Source of the DNA: Apostichopus californicus
Lineage: Eukaryota > Echinodermata > Holothuroidea > Aspidochirotida > Stichopodidae
Direction of reading: 5' to 3'
NCBI GenBank assembly: GCA_020650975.1
Contig: JAIPMN010014583.1
Location: 1 to 20,592, forward strand
DNA length: 20,592 nt
The notes below the pieces were generated by a model. That model had not been told where the DNA came from. It did no database searches and worked only from the letters and a program-made list of their open reading frames with translations. The position numbers were made by a program, and so were the translations under genes. Positions 8,732 to 16,599 of this stretch are shown piece by piece (within the stretch, counting starts at the first letter, position 1; each line of letters begins with the position of its first letter).

Positions 8732-9530
8732 GTATCCCATTATCACAATTCACTGCTCAAGGCTTTCAATATATATAGTTTTCAAAATTTGGATTTGTTC
8801 TTGATGCATTACAATCACATGAAAGTCATATAGCTGTGTATTGTGTCCTGCTAATTGAAAATCTGAAGCATCCAGTATGGTATGTATTGTATATGTTATG
8901 TACGACATAAAGGTGACTTTCTTGATTGTGGCCAATTTAAGTCAGGTTTGTAACATTCAATGGCAATTTGAAACATGTGATTGTACTTGTAATGTGCTGA
9001 AAACCCAGTGGGTGAGGGAGACTTAATTTTAAAGAAGAGAGCGATGTGGAGAGCACTGAATAAAATTTTCATATGATCGTGTGGAAACATGCTTGGTAGT
9101 GATCAAGCTTTGCTTCACTGAGGTACTAGTTTAATTGATTACCTCACATTCATAGTTTGCATCTATCATGGACTATTTATGTAAGTTTCTGTTATTATTG
9201 TTGTATCATTTTGATTACGTATCTTTTGTCCTGATCTCTGGTACTAAATGTTCTATGTATACAATTTTGTTCTGTTGTTGATAGTCACTGCATTGATAAT
9301 GTTGTCCAATGCTGAAATGATTGTAAGAAAATTCGAAAATACATAATATAAAATTTGAAACTATTCAGAAATAAATCAACAACTCACTACAGCATCAACA
9401 TGGGGAGAAATGTATTTATGATTTCTGACGTGAATGAATACCAATTCTATATCAACTAATGTAACTCAATAGGTTGTGTAGAATTATGAAAACCTGCCAA
9501 CTAAAGTCATATTTCTATTTCTCTTACTAG
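8732..9530. other. Intron, nothing recognised
   Basis: Runs from GTATCC to TTTCTATTTCTCTTACTAG, a good polypyrimidine tract and acceptor. The DNA is AT-rich, with no conserved frame. Confidence 0.6.
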
Positions 9531-9781
9531 AGTCTTCAGATTCAATGTAAACAGGTTGCAACTGTGGGAGTGCGCTGTGTGAGGCTTCAAACGGCTATCC
9601 TTTGCTGGGGACAAAGACATCTTGGTCCATTTTGCCGACAGCATTGGCATTATAGAGGGAGCTGTTGACCAACGTGGCCCTTTGCGTGAATTTGTACGTC
9701 TCATGATGAAGGATTTACAGAAGAATAATAGCTTGTTTGATGGGCCTTCGGAAAGAAGATTACTCAGGATGAACACAAGTG
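9531..9781 (+). CDS. HECT-like gene, exon d (start of HECT-type domain, with stop)
   Basis: The AG of exon c plus the first A here makes Arg, then VFRFNVNRLQLWECAV, a TGA (9580-9582), then GFKRLSFAGDKDILVHFAD, SIGIIEGAVDQRGPLREFVR and LMMKDLQKNNSLFDGP. Relatives have Arg-Gly-Phe-x-Arg where the TGA lies, so CGA to TGA, a CpG transition, is the simplest cause. They also usually have A-V-D-x-G-G-P-x-R-E-F; here the first Gly is Arg (9673-9675). The exon most likely ends at 9781 (AGTG|GTAGGA), leaving one base. Confidence 0.75.
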
Positions 9782-10520
9782 GTAGGATCTTCTTGACGTT
9801 TATGGCTAGATGTTATTGTGAAACTATGAATTACCTATATACAAAAGTAAACTTTTTGTTATAAAGGGTGTATACAATAGCTTATCCTAGTATAAAATAT
9901 AGTGCACTAGCAATATTGCCAGTAAGTTGATAAAAATTTTCAGGTGCAGGCTCATGTTTATCCAGTTAATATTAACATTTATTTTCGAACCTTCGGACTT
10001 TTTGGCTGGATCAAATTTATTATTGTTCTGTCTTCTATTACAGATGCATGCAACAAGCTTCTCTTAGTCTGGCCTTCACATGTAATTTAATTTGTAGAGC
10101 TGTGTTGTTACAAGCCGTAACTTGAGTTTGTAGTACCGGGGATTCTTATATCGAACATCATTTTCATATGAAGGCAAGGCTTACAATTTTGCACCATTAA
10201 GCAGCTATTAAGGCAAGGTGGGGAACAAAGAATTGCGGTATAACTACTGATCTCATTCCTCATTTTGTGTCAATGATGAGTCTGATTCTCTCAGTTTGAA
10301 AAAAAAGCTTTCGTGCCATTTAATTGTATCGATTGCCATGTTGGCTTTAAGTTCAAGAATTATTGCACTGCCTGATCATTTACCCAACGTGTGCTTCCTC
10401 AAGACTGATAAAACTTACAGTAATATTTTATACTTCAGTTAGCTGTGTGAGATAATAATTGCGTGATTGCTTATTCAAATGAGCATTTTATCAAGTTTTA
10501 TATTCCTTTTATTCATCCTG
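9782..10520. other. Intron ending in TG instead of AG
   Basis: Starts with GTAGGATC. The last 25 bases (TTTTATATTCCTTTTATTCA then TCCTG) look like a polypyrimidine tract and acceptor, but the final dinucleotide is TG. Joining after it keeps the phase: G from exon d plus CC gives Ala. Confidence 0.5.
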
Positions 10521-10666
10521 CCTTAAATGCTGGCTTGTTCAAAGTTGCTGGTTCCATGGTGGCTGTGTCAATAATACAGGGAGGGCCAGCACCACATTTC
10601 TTTTCAAGGAGTTTGTATAACATAGTGTCACATGGATTCGAAGGAGCAGCTCCACTTGTAGAATAT
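10521..10666 (+). CDS. HECT-like gene, exon e (AG-x-GGPAPHFF block)
   Basis: Reads ALNAGLFKVAGSMVAVSIIQ, then GGPAPHFFSRSLYNIVSHGF and EGAAPLVEY. The block AG-x-M-(I/V)-A-V-S-(I/L)-(I/V)-x-GGPAP-x-FFS is typical of the region that follows MNTS in G2E3-like HECT proteins, which supports joining to exon d. The right end is probably the donor TAT|GTAAAA; without splicing the frame reaches TAA at 10682-10684. The left acceptor dinucleotide is TG. No following HECT exon could be recognised. Confidence 0.6.
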
Positions 10667-12004
10667 GTAAAATATGACACTTAAATAAATAACATAAAAG
10701 TATACACTACATAGTCTAGGTCTCATCCAAATGGTTGGAACAAGAATTTATCGCCAGTAGATGAACATTTTGACCCTCCAAAGTCTGAAGTAGATATTAG
10801 TTGCATTTATAACTGATTAAGAGGATTTGGTGATTATGTAGAATGTGTATATGTGATGCAAAAGAACTATGTGAACCGTGCATGATGGATATCATACTTG
10901 GCTAGTGGGTTCATCTTTGTGGGTCCAACATAAAAGAGATTTGTGGTCACCATGTATGTGGACGTATGTGGTCATGACGGAGACGGTCGTGCAGGATGGC
11001 TTTTATCTACAGGAGGGTCCCATAGTAAATATTCTTTATGACTGTTCATACTTCGTTTTTTGTTAATCGACGGCCAATGAACCCCACAGCGTCTATCGAC
11101 CTTTCGTTGACCCGTTTCACGCACCACACGTGAGTGTGTACGTTTTCATTCATTGTTTTGCTTTCTCGAACCTTCGATTAATTTGGTTAGTCCCAAGCGT
11201 GGCAGTTTCGGCCAATCAGGACGCTCTTGGTTTCATCGTCTGCTATATGTTTGTACGTTGAAACTTTCACAGGTTATTCGGTCTACGAGTACGGTTCGGA
11301 TGGGTTAGAAGTAAACATGTAAATGATAATCTCAGAATGTTAGGCCGTAAAATGTTGCGATTTAAAGTCTAACGTTTGTTCGAGATTCTTTTTAGTGAAA
11401 AAAACATTTCCTATTTGGGCCCCCGTCTCATCATTCCAAAACGCCAAGTTGCTGATAATTTGATGTGTGCTTATAGACTAATCCGCTCACGGGAGATCCC
11501 TGCTATACACTGCCTATGCCATTAGCTCACTTGAGAGTTGATGCGCTTGTGAGCTGTTAGTGTCTCGTGAGCTGTCATTTGCTCGTCGGCTGGTGTGCTA
11601 GAGACCTGGTGGCTCATGAGCTGAGTGGCTAGCGATATAGTCAGTGTACTGAGTCAATACTTAAGGTTTAGGCTTGAGTTCCCTCCTTGTGAGTAGATTT
11701 AACTCACTTAGCTCGGGGTATATGGTACATTGATCTCATGTTACTAGGTATTAATGGCTCGTGAGCCAGTGTTTACATTTCTTTTATTTGTGAACCGTAT
11801 ATTTGTAAACTCGTTCGATGGTCGCTCCGATTCACCGATCGACTAAAATCAACTGTAAATAAAGGGTGAACAGTTTGATTGAAGATAATTGATGCTACCT
11901 CTACATTTTGCTCTTCTGTGCTGGACTTGTGGACCAAGGTCGGCGTTACAATACATATGGACCTGCATGTGCCCACATTAATCATTGTACCCTTTTTTCT
12001 GCAG
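10667..12004. other. Spacer between the HECT-like and BEN-domain genes
   Basis: Contains a short open run near 10719-10818 (SHPNGWNKNLSPVDEHFDPP) that may be a leftover exon; I cannot identify it. Around 11060-11300 base composition rises in G+C and promoter-like words occur. From about 11520 to 11770 GTGAGC/GCTCAC words recur. No RNA gene was seen. Confidence 0.4.
11070..11300 (+). promoter_or_regulatory. Candidate promoter of the BEN-domain gene
   Basis: Within 150 bases there are two CCAAT boxes in GGCCAAT context (CCAAT at 11074 and 11212) and a CACGTG E-box (11127-11132), in DNA less AT-rich than its surroundings. It lies about 0.8 kb before the first exon supported for the BEN gene. 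This is word-based only; no start site is visible. Confidence 0.3.
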
Positions 12005-12062
12005 ATCTACTATCAAAAAGCAAAGGCTGGGAATGAACTGGGAATTGAAGGAAACAACGTTG
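12005..12062 (+). CDS. Candidate exon upstream of the BEN domain
   Basis: A textbook exon by its borders: acceptor CCCTTTTTTCTGCAG and donor TTG|GTGAGT. The open frame reads IYYQKAKAGNELGIEGNNV and ends with one extra base. The product segment is not recognised. Its link to the BEN exons is inferred from strand and position. Confidence 0.5.
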
Positions 12063-12748
12063 GTGAGTACAATTCCTCAAGTCTGCAATTGAAATAAGCC
12101 TGTTGGTGGGTGAATGGCCAAAAGCAAGGCGGAATGATATCGAGCCAGTGAATCCCATCCCCCCCCCCCCCTCAGCAGACACGACGTGCTAACCTTTTTA
12201 GGTATTTATCGTGACTGAAATCTCACCTGGAAGTTTCTTAAATCTCACCATGCACAAGTTGTTCGTGATGTTCCTTGATGTTTCTGCCTTTAGTGACTAA
12301 CCGGTACAAGATGTGGATCCCTGTGGTTTGGCCCTGACTGATGACGACCTCATGTTGGATTTACCATACGGATGTCAATTCAGAGGAATATTCCGATTCT
12401 CAGAAAAGAGCATAAGGTGCTTGATGGCTGCCGAAAGTTCTTCATCGCTGCATGTGAATATGCACAATACCGCCCCACATTCACAAACGTCCTGCTCAAG
12501 CAATTCAAGCGATTCGTGGCATGGACCAGCATTTGCCTTCTCAAGAGTAGGGAGCTTTGGAGATTCCATCACTGATGTCCAGCTGTCTGATATGCTAGCA
12601 CTTATTTAGTCTCCATTATATGGAAACTCACCCTTTCCTTGGTAGTCCTTGGTAAGAACTGTTTTGAAAAAGGAAGATTCAGCACTGGAAAAGTATTATT
12701 AGTGTGGGTCCTGTTTAGTTCTGCTGAAGATGGCCTGAATATTTGCAG
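12063..12748. other. Unresolved stretch with overlapping open frames
   Basis: Starts with GTGAGT and holds a 12-base C run (12160-12171) and a good acceptor (TTTCTGCCTTTAG, 12293). Between 12313 and 12609 frames are open on both strands. One reads TDDDLMLDLPYGCQFRGIF then Ser-rich sequence, another HKVLDGCRKFFIAACEYAQY. Neither resembles a family I know, and it may hold a damaged exon. Confidence 0.35.
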
Positions 12749-12938
12749 GACAAGAGTACAAGTTATTCCTATATCATCATCGTGGTCTCCCTAGACATTG
12801 GCAGAAGTTCCATTGATACTGAGAGGCCAATCAAGCCCGACACATGATTCTTGGAGGAATTGCAGGTTTTCTTGGGAGGGAACTTTCAGGTTTTGTTGAG
12901 AGTGGGGGTATTTTTCTTGTTGAAAATAATATTACAAT
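12749..12938 (+). other. Possible exon or exon remnant before the duplicated exons
   Basis: Bounded by acceptor ATATTTGCAG and donor ATTACAAT|GTAAGG. The frame from 12749 is open for 32 codons, contains DIGRSSIDTER (compare DHGHSSMDIER in the exon at 13008) and stops at TGA 12845. A second frame from 12841 reads MILGGIAGFLGRELSGFVES and on to the donor. The resemblance hints at a third, decayed copy of the small exon, but it is weak. Confidence 0.3.
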
Positions 12939-13007
12939 GTAAGGTTCTGATCAAGTACTCTGAAGAACCTATGTGACCTAAAGATGATATTTTATATCTT
13001 TTTATAG

Positions 13008-13091
13008 GATCATGGACACTCTTCTATGGATATTGAAAGGAATACATCTTGTTCAACTGTCTCCTCCTTTGATGAAGGAATGTTATTTGAA
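13008..13091 (+). CDS. BEN gene, small duplicated exon A
   Basis: Acceptor TTTTTATAG, donor GAA|GTGAGTAAAATTTT. It has exactly 28 codons and both borders lie between codons. It reads DHGHSSMDIER, then NTSCSTVSSFDEGMLFE. It shares NTSCSTVS and the donor with exon B. The two base differences within that block are third-position and silent in this frame, but would change residues in the alternative open frame; this supports coding in the chosen frame. The segment is Ser-rich and acidic, probably disordered and possibly a phosphorylation region. Confidence 0.58.
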
Positions 13092-13633
13092 GTGAGTAAA
13101 ATTTTATATACAAAATAATAAAGCGGGAATTTTAAAGCGGGAATATGACTAACATGCTTAAGAGTACTAAACAAAAACATTCTCTAAACAACATGCAATC
13201 AATTAAAAAAAATAGATAATACACAACATAATAGAAAATGGGTCCAAACTTAGAATAAATGTGATTTTGTGAAATGTTCCTTGTCCAGACTGCCTGGTCT
13301 GGTCAAGTTGAAACTTGGTGTGTGTGTGTGTTCCTCGCAATGAGTACAGGGACCCTGTTGTTTTGGGAGGGGTCACAGGTCAACACAGGTCAAATATTGA
13401 AGACCTTGTAAACACTCCACATCACGCCTGGTACTATCAAGCTGAAACTTGGTGTATATGTTTCTCACATTGAGTACAGGAACCCTATTGATTTTGGTGG
13501 AGGTGGACCACCACCTGCACATTCCTGTGCCCTTCATACTATTGTCCGCTCCACATTCCCTTCCCCATGTATTTGAATCAAGGATGATTCCTTTTGACTT
13601 TCTGGTTTACATATAACTTTATTAAATCTTTAG
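13092..13633. other. Intron between duplicated exons, with a tandem repeat
   Basis: Begins GTGAGTAAAATTTT and ends TTTATTAAATCTTTAG. It contains a two-copy repeat at about 13300-13510 and short duplicated words (AAAGCGGGAAT twice, 13122-13145). Confidence 0.6.
13300..13510 (+). repeat. Two-copy tandem repeat, about 130-bp period
   Basis: Copy 1 contains CAAGTTGAAACTTGGTGTG and ATGAGTACAGGGACCCTGTT; copy 2 contains CAAGCTGAAACTTGGTGTA and TTGAGTACAGGAACCCTATT. The words GGTCACAGGTCAACACAGGT lie between them. It resembles dispersed tandem repeats seen in marine invertebrate genomes. It probably has no coding role. Confidence 0.75.
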
Positions 13634-13693
13634 GATCCTGGACCCAATACATCCTGTTCCACTGTCTCCGGTGATGAAGAAATGTCACCTGAA
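13634..13693 (+). CDS. BEN gene, small duplicated exon B
   Basis: Acceptor AAATCTTTAG, donor GAA|GTGAGTAAAATTTT. It has exactly 20 codons with both borders between codons: DPGPNTSCSTVSGDEEMSPE. Compared with exon A it lacks eight codons in front of NTSCSTVS. Because both exons keep the frame, the transcript could include either one, both or neither. Confidence 0.58.
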
Positions 13694-14456
13694 GTGAGTA
13701 AAATTTTCTTTTCAAAGCTTCTGGCATATCCCAGACCCCCTCAGAAGCCACTGTAAGGGCTTCTGATTGTAGTAATTGCATTATTTTTTTGCAATGACAT
13801 TTCGATGGATGGGGGTAATTGAAAGTTGCCAAAAAATTAATACAGATTCAATTAGGCTGTGTTTGTTGTTCATTTACTATGATAGTCAGTTGAGAGCCAT
13901 GTTTGTTTAGCAACACATGGTTCCTGCAGCCTAGAACAGTCATAGAATTTTGTGAAAACTGAACTTATTCAGGCGTGTCAAATCTGGTTTTTAGCGGAAA
14001 TCAATTTTTGTCTCATACAAGCTCATGTATCAGTATTTTTTATCCAGTATTCATTTCGGGCATGTTTACTTCAATCGCAAAGCTTTGTGGTAGTATACTT
14101 GCACGTTGATGACAGGTAAAAATAACAGCCTAGTGTATTTTGTCACAATGTTGTTGTACGTGCACCAGTTCTTACACCCCACTATCGCCTTCATTATCGG
14201 AAAGTATGAATATTCTTGTGATAAATCTTGGGATATTGTAAAATACAATTACCATACTGTATTAGCTAAACACTTGCGCTGATTACTTTCATTTTTAGCT
14301 GAAACTAGTATGAGCTTATTTTATACCAGGACACAAAACTTTGGAAAAGTCATGGAATTTTATTGTCCTTAAGGTGCGGGAACCTTGCAACATTGTAATG
14401 CCCTCCCTTCAAAGGTATCCACATTAACTGCAAATTTTCTTTCTCTTTCCATGCAG
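13694..14456. other. Intron, nothing firm recognised
   Basis: From GTGAGTAAAATTTT to the acceptor TTCTTTCTCTTTCCATGCAG. A possible 43-base exon (about 14373-14415, donor CAAAG|GTATCC) does not fit the phase of its neighbours and is not called. Confidence 0.5.
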
Positions 14457-14682
14457 CTGACAACGATAGAACTGGTGAAGGGTTCCAGTTGCCGCATTAC
14501 AAGAGAACAGCTAGACCCTGTCATCATGACAACTGTTGGGAGGAAACCGGAAGTCATGGTGGTTTTCTCAAGAAAGGAGCTGCTTTAAGGATGTGCCTTT
14601 GGTAGGCAGCAAAAGAAGGCTAAAACAAAATCTGGTTTAAAGACCATCCCCTTGAATAAAGAGAAGTTGGCTGCTATCAGAG
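14457..14682 (+). CDS. BEN gene exon: N-terminal and central BEN domain, with TAA inside
   Basis: It follows exon B in phase. The reading is LTTIELVKGSSCRITREQLD, PVIMTTVGRKPEVMVVFSRK, ELL, a TAA at 14586-14588, then GCAFGRQQKKAKTKSGLKTI and PLNKEKLAAIR, to the donor AGAG|GTATTT. BEN domains show the order V/I-x-L-V-x-G-x-x-C/V-x-(I/V), then (V/L)-F-(S/T)-x-x-E-L, a G-rich basic loop, then LD-x-x-K-(L/V)-x-A-I, and all of it is here. The same frame clearly continues past the TAA, so the stop is a break within a domain and not a natural end, unless it is a sequence error. Confidence 0.66.
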
Positions 14683-14838
14683 GTATTTAATACTTTCCTT
14701 TCGACTTTCATGACTATGTAATTATTTTTGGGAATGCTTGGTACAGAATAACAATTGTTTAAAATGTGTTACCAAGTAACTTTTATTGTGCTAATTCTTA
14801 TTGTATTTTGGATTTTTACTTGAATTTGTCTTGCGCAG

Positions 14839-14938
14839 GACCCGCAAGAGCGGTAAACAACCCATCAGCCAATCACGGTTCCGTCGGGTGGTTAACTGCA
14901 AGTGTGCAGAATTGCGAGCAAAACATCCCACCAAATGA
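14839..14938 (+). CDS. BEN gene terminal exon
   Basis: Acceptor GAATTTGTCTTGCGCAG. The family-like frame reads TRKSGKQPISQSRFRRVVNC then KCAELRAKHPTK and TGA (14936-14938). The word VVN-x-KC-x-ELR is the usual last helix of BEN domains. The donor at 14682 leaves one base, whereas this frame needs two, so a one-base change or another splice site is implied. The frame that fits the donor runs instead to TAA 14988-14990 and looks unlike BEN. Confidence 0.5.
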
Positions 14939-14989
14939 TTCTTTCTACCCGTCCATAATTCTAAAACATTACTCCGTCCATTTTATCTA

Positions 14990-15003
14990 AATAAAGAAAT
15001 AAA
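14990..15003 (+). terminator. Polyadenylation signals of the BEN gene
   Basis: Two AATAAAG signals occur nearly back to back (AATAAAGAAATAAAG), 50 to 60 bases after the BEN stop codon. A T-rich stretch with TGTTTGTTTTTTTTC follows within 40 bases, as expected downstream of a cleavage site. Confidence 0.6.
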
Positions 15004-15115
15004 GATGCCTGTTATTTAACCTTACTGTTTGTTTTTTTTCTTGTGCAGTGTTAACAATTCCATACGGTTTGTGCTAGCCGGGTTAAATGTGTGGAGTAAA
15101 ATATATCAGCAGTTG

Positions 15116-15495
15116 TCTGATGTTCATCTGAAAAAAACAGACAATTAGTCTTAAATTCATCTGAAAAAACAGACCAGGATGGTATGGTAGTCTGAAAAGA
15201 TTCGAAAACAGTTACGCCTGACTATATAGATCTGGAAAAAAACAGACAAGGATGATGTAGTAGTCTGAATATAGATCTGGAAATACAGACACAGATGATG
15301 TAGTAGTCTGAAATTCATCTGAAAGGTTCCAAAACAGGCCTAACTATTATTTAGTCTGTTTTGATGTCTGAAATTTCCAGACTAATTTCAGATCTGTGTA
15401 GTCTGAAAAGGTTCCAATACCGACCTTACTTGATCTGAAACTGTAGTTTTCAGATTAATTTGATCTGGAATTCATCTGAATTAAGTCTGTATTAT
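15116..15495. repeat. Degenerate repeat of GTCTG/CAGAC words
   Basis: In about 380 bases TCTG occurs about 17 times (mostly (A/G)TCTGAA or ATCTGG) and CAGA about 8 times. Many pairs form small hairpins such as TCTGAAAAAACAGA and GTCTGAAATTTCCAGAC. Longer units recur, for example GATGATGTAGTAGTCTGAA (about 15251 and 15293) and TCTGAAAGGTTCCAA/TCTGAAAAGGTTCCAA. Confidence 0.8.
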
Positions 15496-15579
15496 TGCAG
15501 AGGACAAGGTTTGAGACAATTTTCAGCTGATAGTTTCAGATAAAAATTTACAGTAGGGTTTCAACAAACCCCAAAAAAC

Positions 15580-15819
15580 ATGATACCCATTGTTGTATGC
15601 ACAGACAAATCTTTGTTTGAGAACATTCACTCTACCAAAGTTGTTAGTGAAAAGCGCCTGAGGGTAGAGGTATTGCACAAAGGAGAACTTTCTAGAGTTA
15701 GTTGGATTGAGAGCAGTGCTCGGATTTCCAATTGTATGACAAAGCATGGTGCGTCTTGCAAGAGTCTCATGGACATCTTACAGATGGGAAACTTACAGTG
15801 TCATAGTGATTTACATTAG
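15580..15819 (+). pseudogene. RNase H tail of an LTR retrotransposon, fragment
   Basis: One open frame of 79 codons reads VVCTDKSLFENIHSTKVVSE then KRLRVEV, GELSRVSWIESSARISNC, MTKHGASCKSLMDILQMG. The order D-x-x-SL-x-E-x-x-x-S-T, KRLR, then (L/I)-x-NC-(L/M)-TK-x-GAS is typical of C-terminal RNase H in one group of animal LTR retrotransposons, as I remember it. It is shorter between KRLR and GELS than relatives, so a small internal deletion is likely. No start codon of its own is needed, since it would be the end of a polyprotein. A purine tract and LTR-like start follow within 50 bases. Confidence 0.55.
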
Positions 15820-15848
15820 TGTCTCGCCAGTTGATCCTTTTGTTTTCG

Positions 15849-15865
15849 AAAAGAAGAAAGGGGAG
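15849..15865 (+). promoter_or_regulatory. Candidate polypurine tract
   Basis: AAAAGAAGAAAGGGGAG lies just before TTTTGTTAGTG and 30 bases after the RNase H frame. This is the place expected for the plus-strand primer of an LTR element. Confidence 0.5.
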
Positions 15866-15868
15866 TTT

Positions 15869-16298
15869 TGTTAGTGTTGACTTTGTTTTCTCTTTCTACA
15901 GGATCACTGGTGGGGTTTTTTGAGAGTTAGTGTTGGACTATATATTTAATCAAGTGAACTATCAAGTGAACATTCAAGTGAACATTGAAGTGAACTTTCA
16001 AGTGAACATTATGGTGAACATTGTTTAGTGAGTGAACATACTAGTGTATATACAATAGTGAGTGAATCATATTAGCGTGTGTATAGAAACTCTGAACAGT
16101 TTTTTCCCTACAAATACCTACTTTAACACTACGATACATTGGTGATAGACAAGACAGACAAAGCAGCTCCAGCCCAAGGATATTGATGCAGCATAGGTAT
16201 CCTAAGATTGTATTTTCATATTAATTAGTACTAAGTACTTACCATAGATTTAAGTGGTTAGTCAGTCAGGGTTGAGCATTGTTAGTTGGGGTTTTACA
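15869..16298 (+). repeat. Candidate LTR between an RNase H tail and a gag start
   Basis: Starts TGTTAGTG after the purine tract and ends GTTTTACA before GGTCGGTTCC, giving TGTTA...TTACA-type ends over 430 bases. It holds a TATATATTTA word (about 15939) and a minisatellite. No second copy lies in the window, so the borders rest on the end motifs and neighbours only. The sequence after it does not match a tRNA 3' end that I recognise. Confidence 0.4.
15949..16040 (+). repeat. Minisatellite, about 11-bp unit
   Basis: Seven or so copies of (A/T)(T/C)(C/G)AAGTGAAC(A/T)T: five in close tandem (15950-16006), then looser ones (ATGGTGAACATT, TTAGTGAGTGAACAT). It lies inside the candidate LTR. Confidence 0.8.
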
Positions 16299-16374
16299 GG
16301 TCGGTTCCCTGAAGGATAGCTTACCTACTCCAACTTAAAATTTTTGGTGATTTTATTTGTCCTGTGCTTTAAGC

Positions 16375-16557
16375 ATGTCAAACCTTGAAACCCTAGATCC
16401 AGCTGCCATGAACATGCAGCTAATGACAGTTTTTCAAACATACATAAAAGACGTAAAAATGTACAAACATGAAAGCATGAAACAAATCAGAAATAAGATG
16501 GAGGATTAGAAGGTTGAAAGATTAAAAGGATTATAACAGAGATTCTAAGAACCCATT
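16375..16557 (+). pseudogene. Gag N-terminus of an LTR retrotransposon, with stops
   Basis: ATG 16375 opens MSNLETLDPAAMNMQLMTVF, then QTYIKDVKMYKHESMKQIRN and KMED, ending at TAG 16507. The same frame goes on with KVERLKGL, TAA (16534), QRF, TAA (16546) and EPI. Each stop could come from a Gln codon by one C-to-T change. A leading helix of this kind is typical of gag in this element group, and it lies 76 bases after the candidate LTR. The LINE fragment begins soon after, and gag-like sequence resumes at about 17585. Confidence 0.42.
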
Positions 16558-16599
16558 TTGAATATAAATGGCTGCTCTGTAGATAAATGAGTTCTTAAA

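Larger units (their letters stand above)
6972..10666 (+). pseudogene. G2E3-like UIM/HECT-type ubiquitin ligase gene, probably a pseudogene
   Basis: Five exons can be joined in phase: 6972-7061, 7729-7975, 8627-8731, 9531-9781 and 10521-10666. The product would have a helical leader, a Ser/Thr/Pro-rich linker, a ubiquitin-interacting motif and the N-terminal part of a HECT domain like that of proteins named G2/M phase-specific E3 ubiquitin ligase-like. HECT ligases carry ubiquitin on a C-lobe cysteine before passing it to a substrate; no C-lobe or cysteine motif was found downstream. Three features argue against function: TGA in frame at 9580-9582, TG instead of AG before the last exon (10519-10520), and the missing C-lobe. 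The first exon and promoter were not found; the LINE/Copia block lies just upstream. A working gene with unusual splicing or a sequencing error is less likely but possible. Confidence 0.68.
12005..14938 (+). pseudogene. BEN-domain protein gene, multi-exon, with an in-frame stop
   Basis: Supported exons are 12005-12062, 13008-13091, 13634-13693, 14457-14682 and 14839-14938; others are unresolved. The C-terminal exons encode a BEN domain, an alpha-helical module found in chromatin-associated repressors (BEND and NACC proteins, Drosophila Insensitive) that binds DNA or partners. The order IELVKGSSCRITREQL, VMVVFSRKELL, GCAFGRQQKK, PLNKEKLAAIR and FRRVVNCKCAELR matches the family layout. TAA (14586-14588) interrupts the domain, and the last join needs a frame change, so this copy is probably non-functional or has a sequence error. 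It lies in the same orientation 1.3 kb after the HECT-like gene. Whether both form one transcript is unknown. Confidence 0.55.

Noticed and set aside
10878..11066. 62-codon frame in the spacer
   Set aside because: No family resemblance, no good splice borders and a composition like its surroundings.
12160..12171. C run and following CTCAG as a strong splice acceptor
   Set aside because: No reading frame after it continues sensibly; homopolymer runs like this (also 20184-20197) occur without function.
12313..12609. 98-codon frame starting TDDDLMLDLPYG
   Set aside because: Other frames on both strands are open over the same bases, no family match comes to mind, and the splice phases do not fit; it is kept only as unresolved.
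13008..13091. Second open frame of the small exons (IMDTLLWILKGIH...)
   Set aside because: The base differences between exons A and B are silent in the chosen frame but change residues in this one.
15116..15495. CRISPR-like or tRNA-like array
   Set aside because: The units are short, irregular in spacing and degenerate, with no constant repeat and spacer; the surroundings are eukaryotic.
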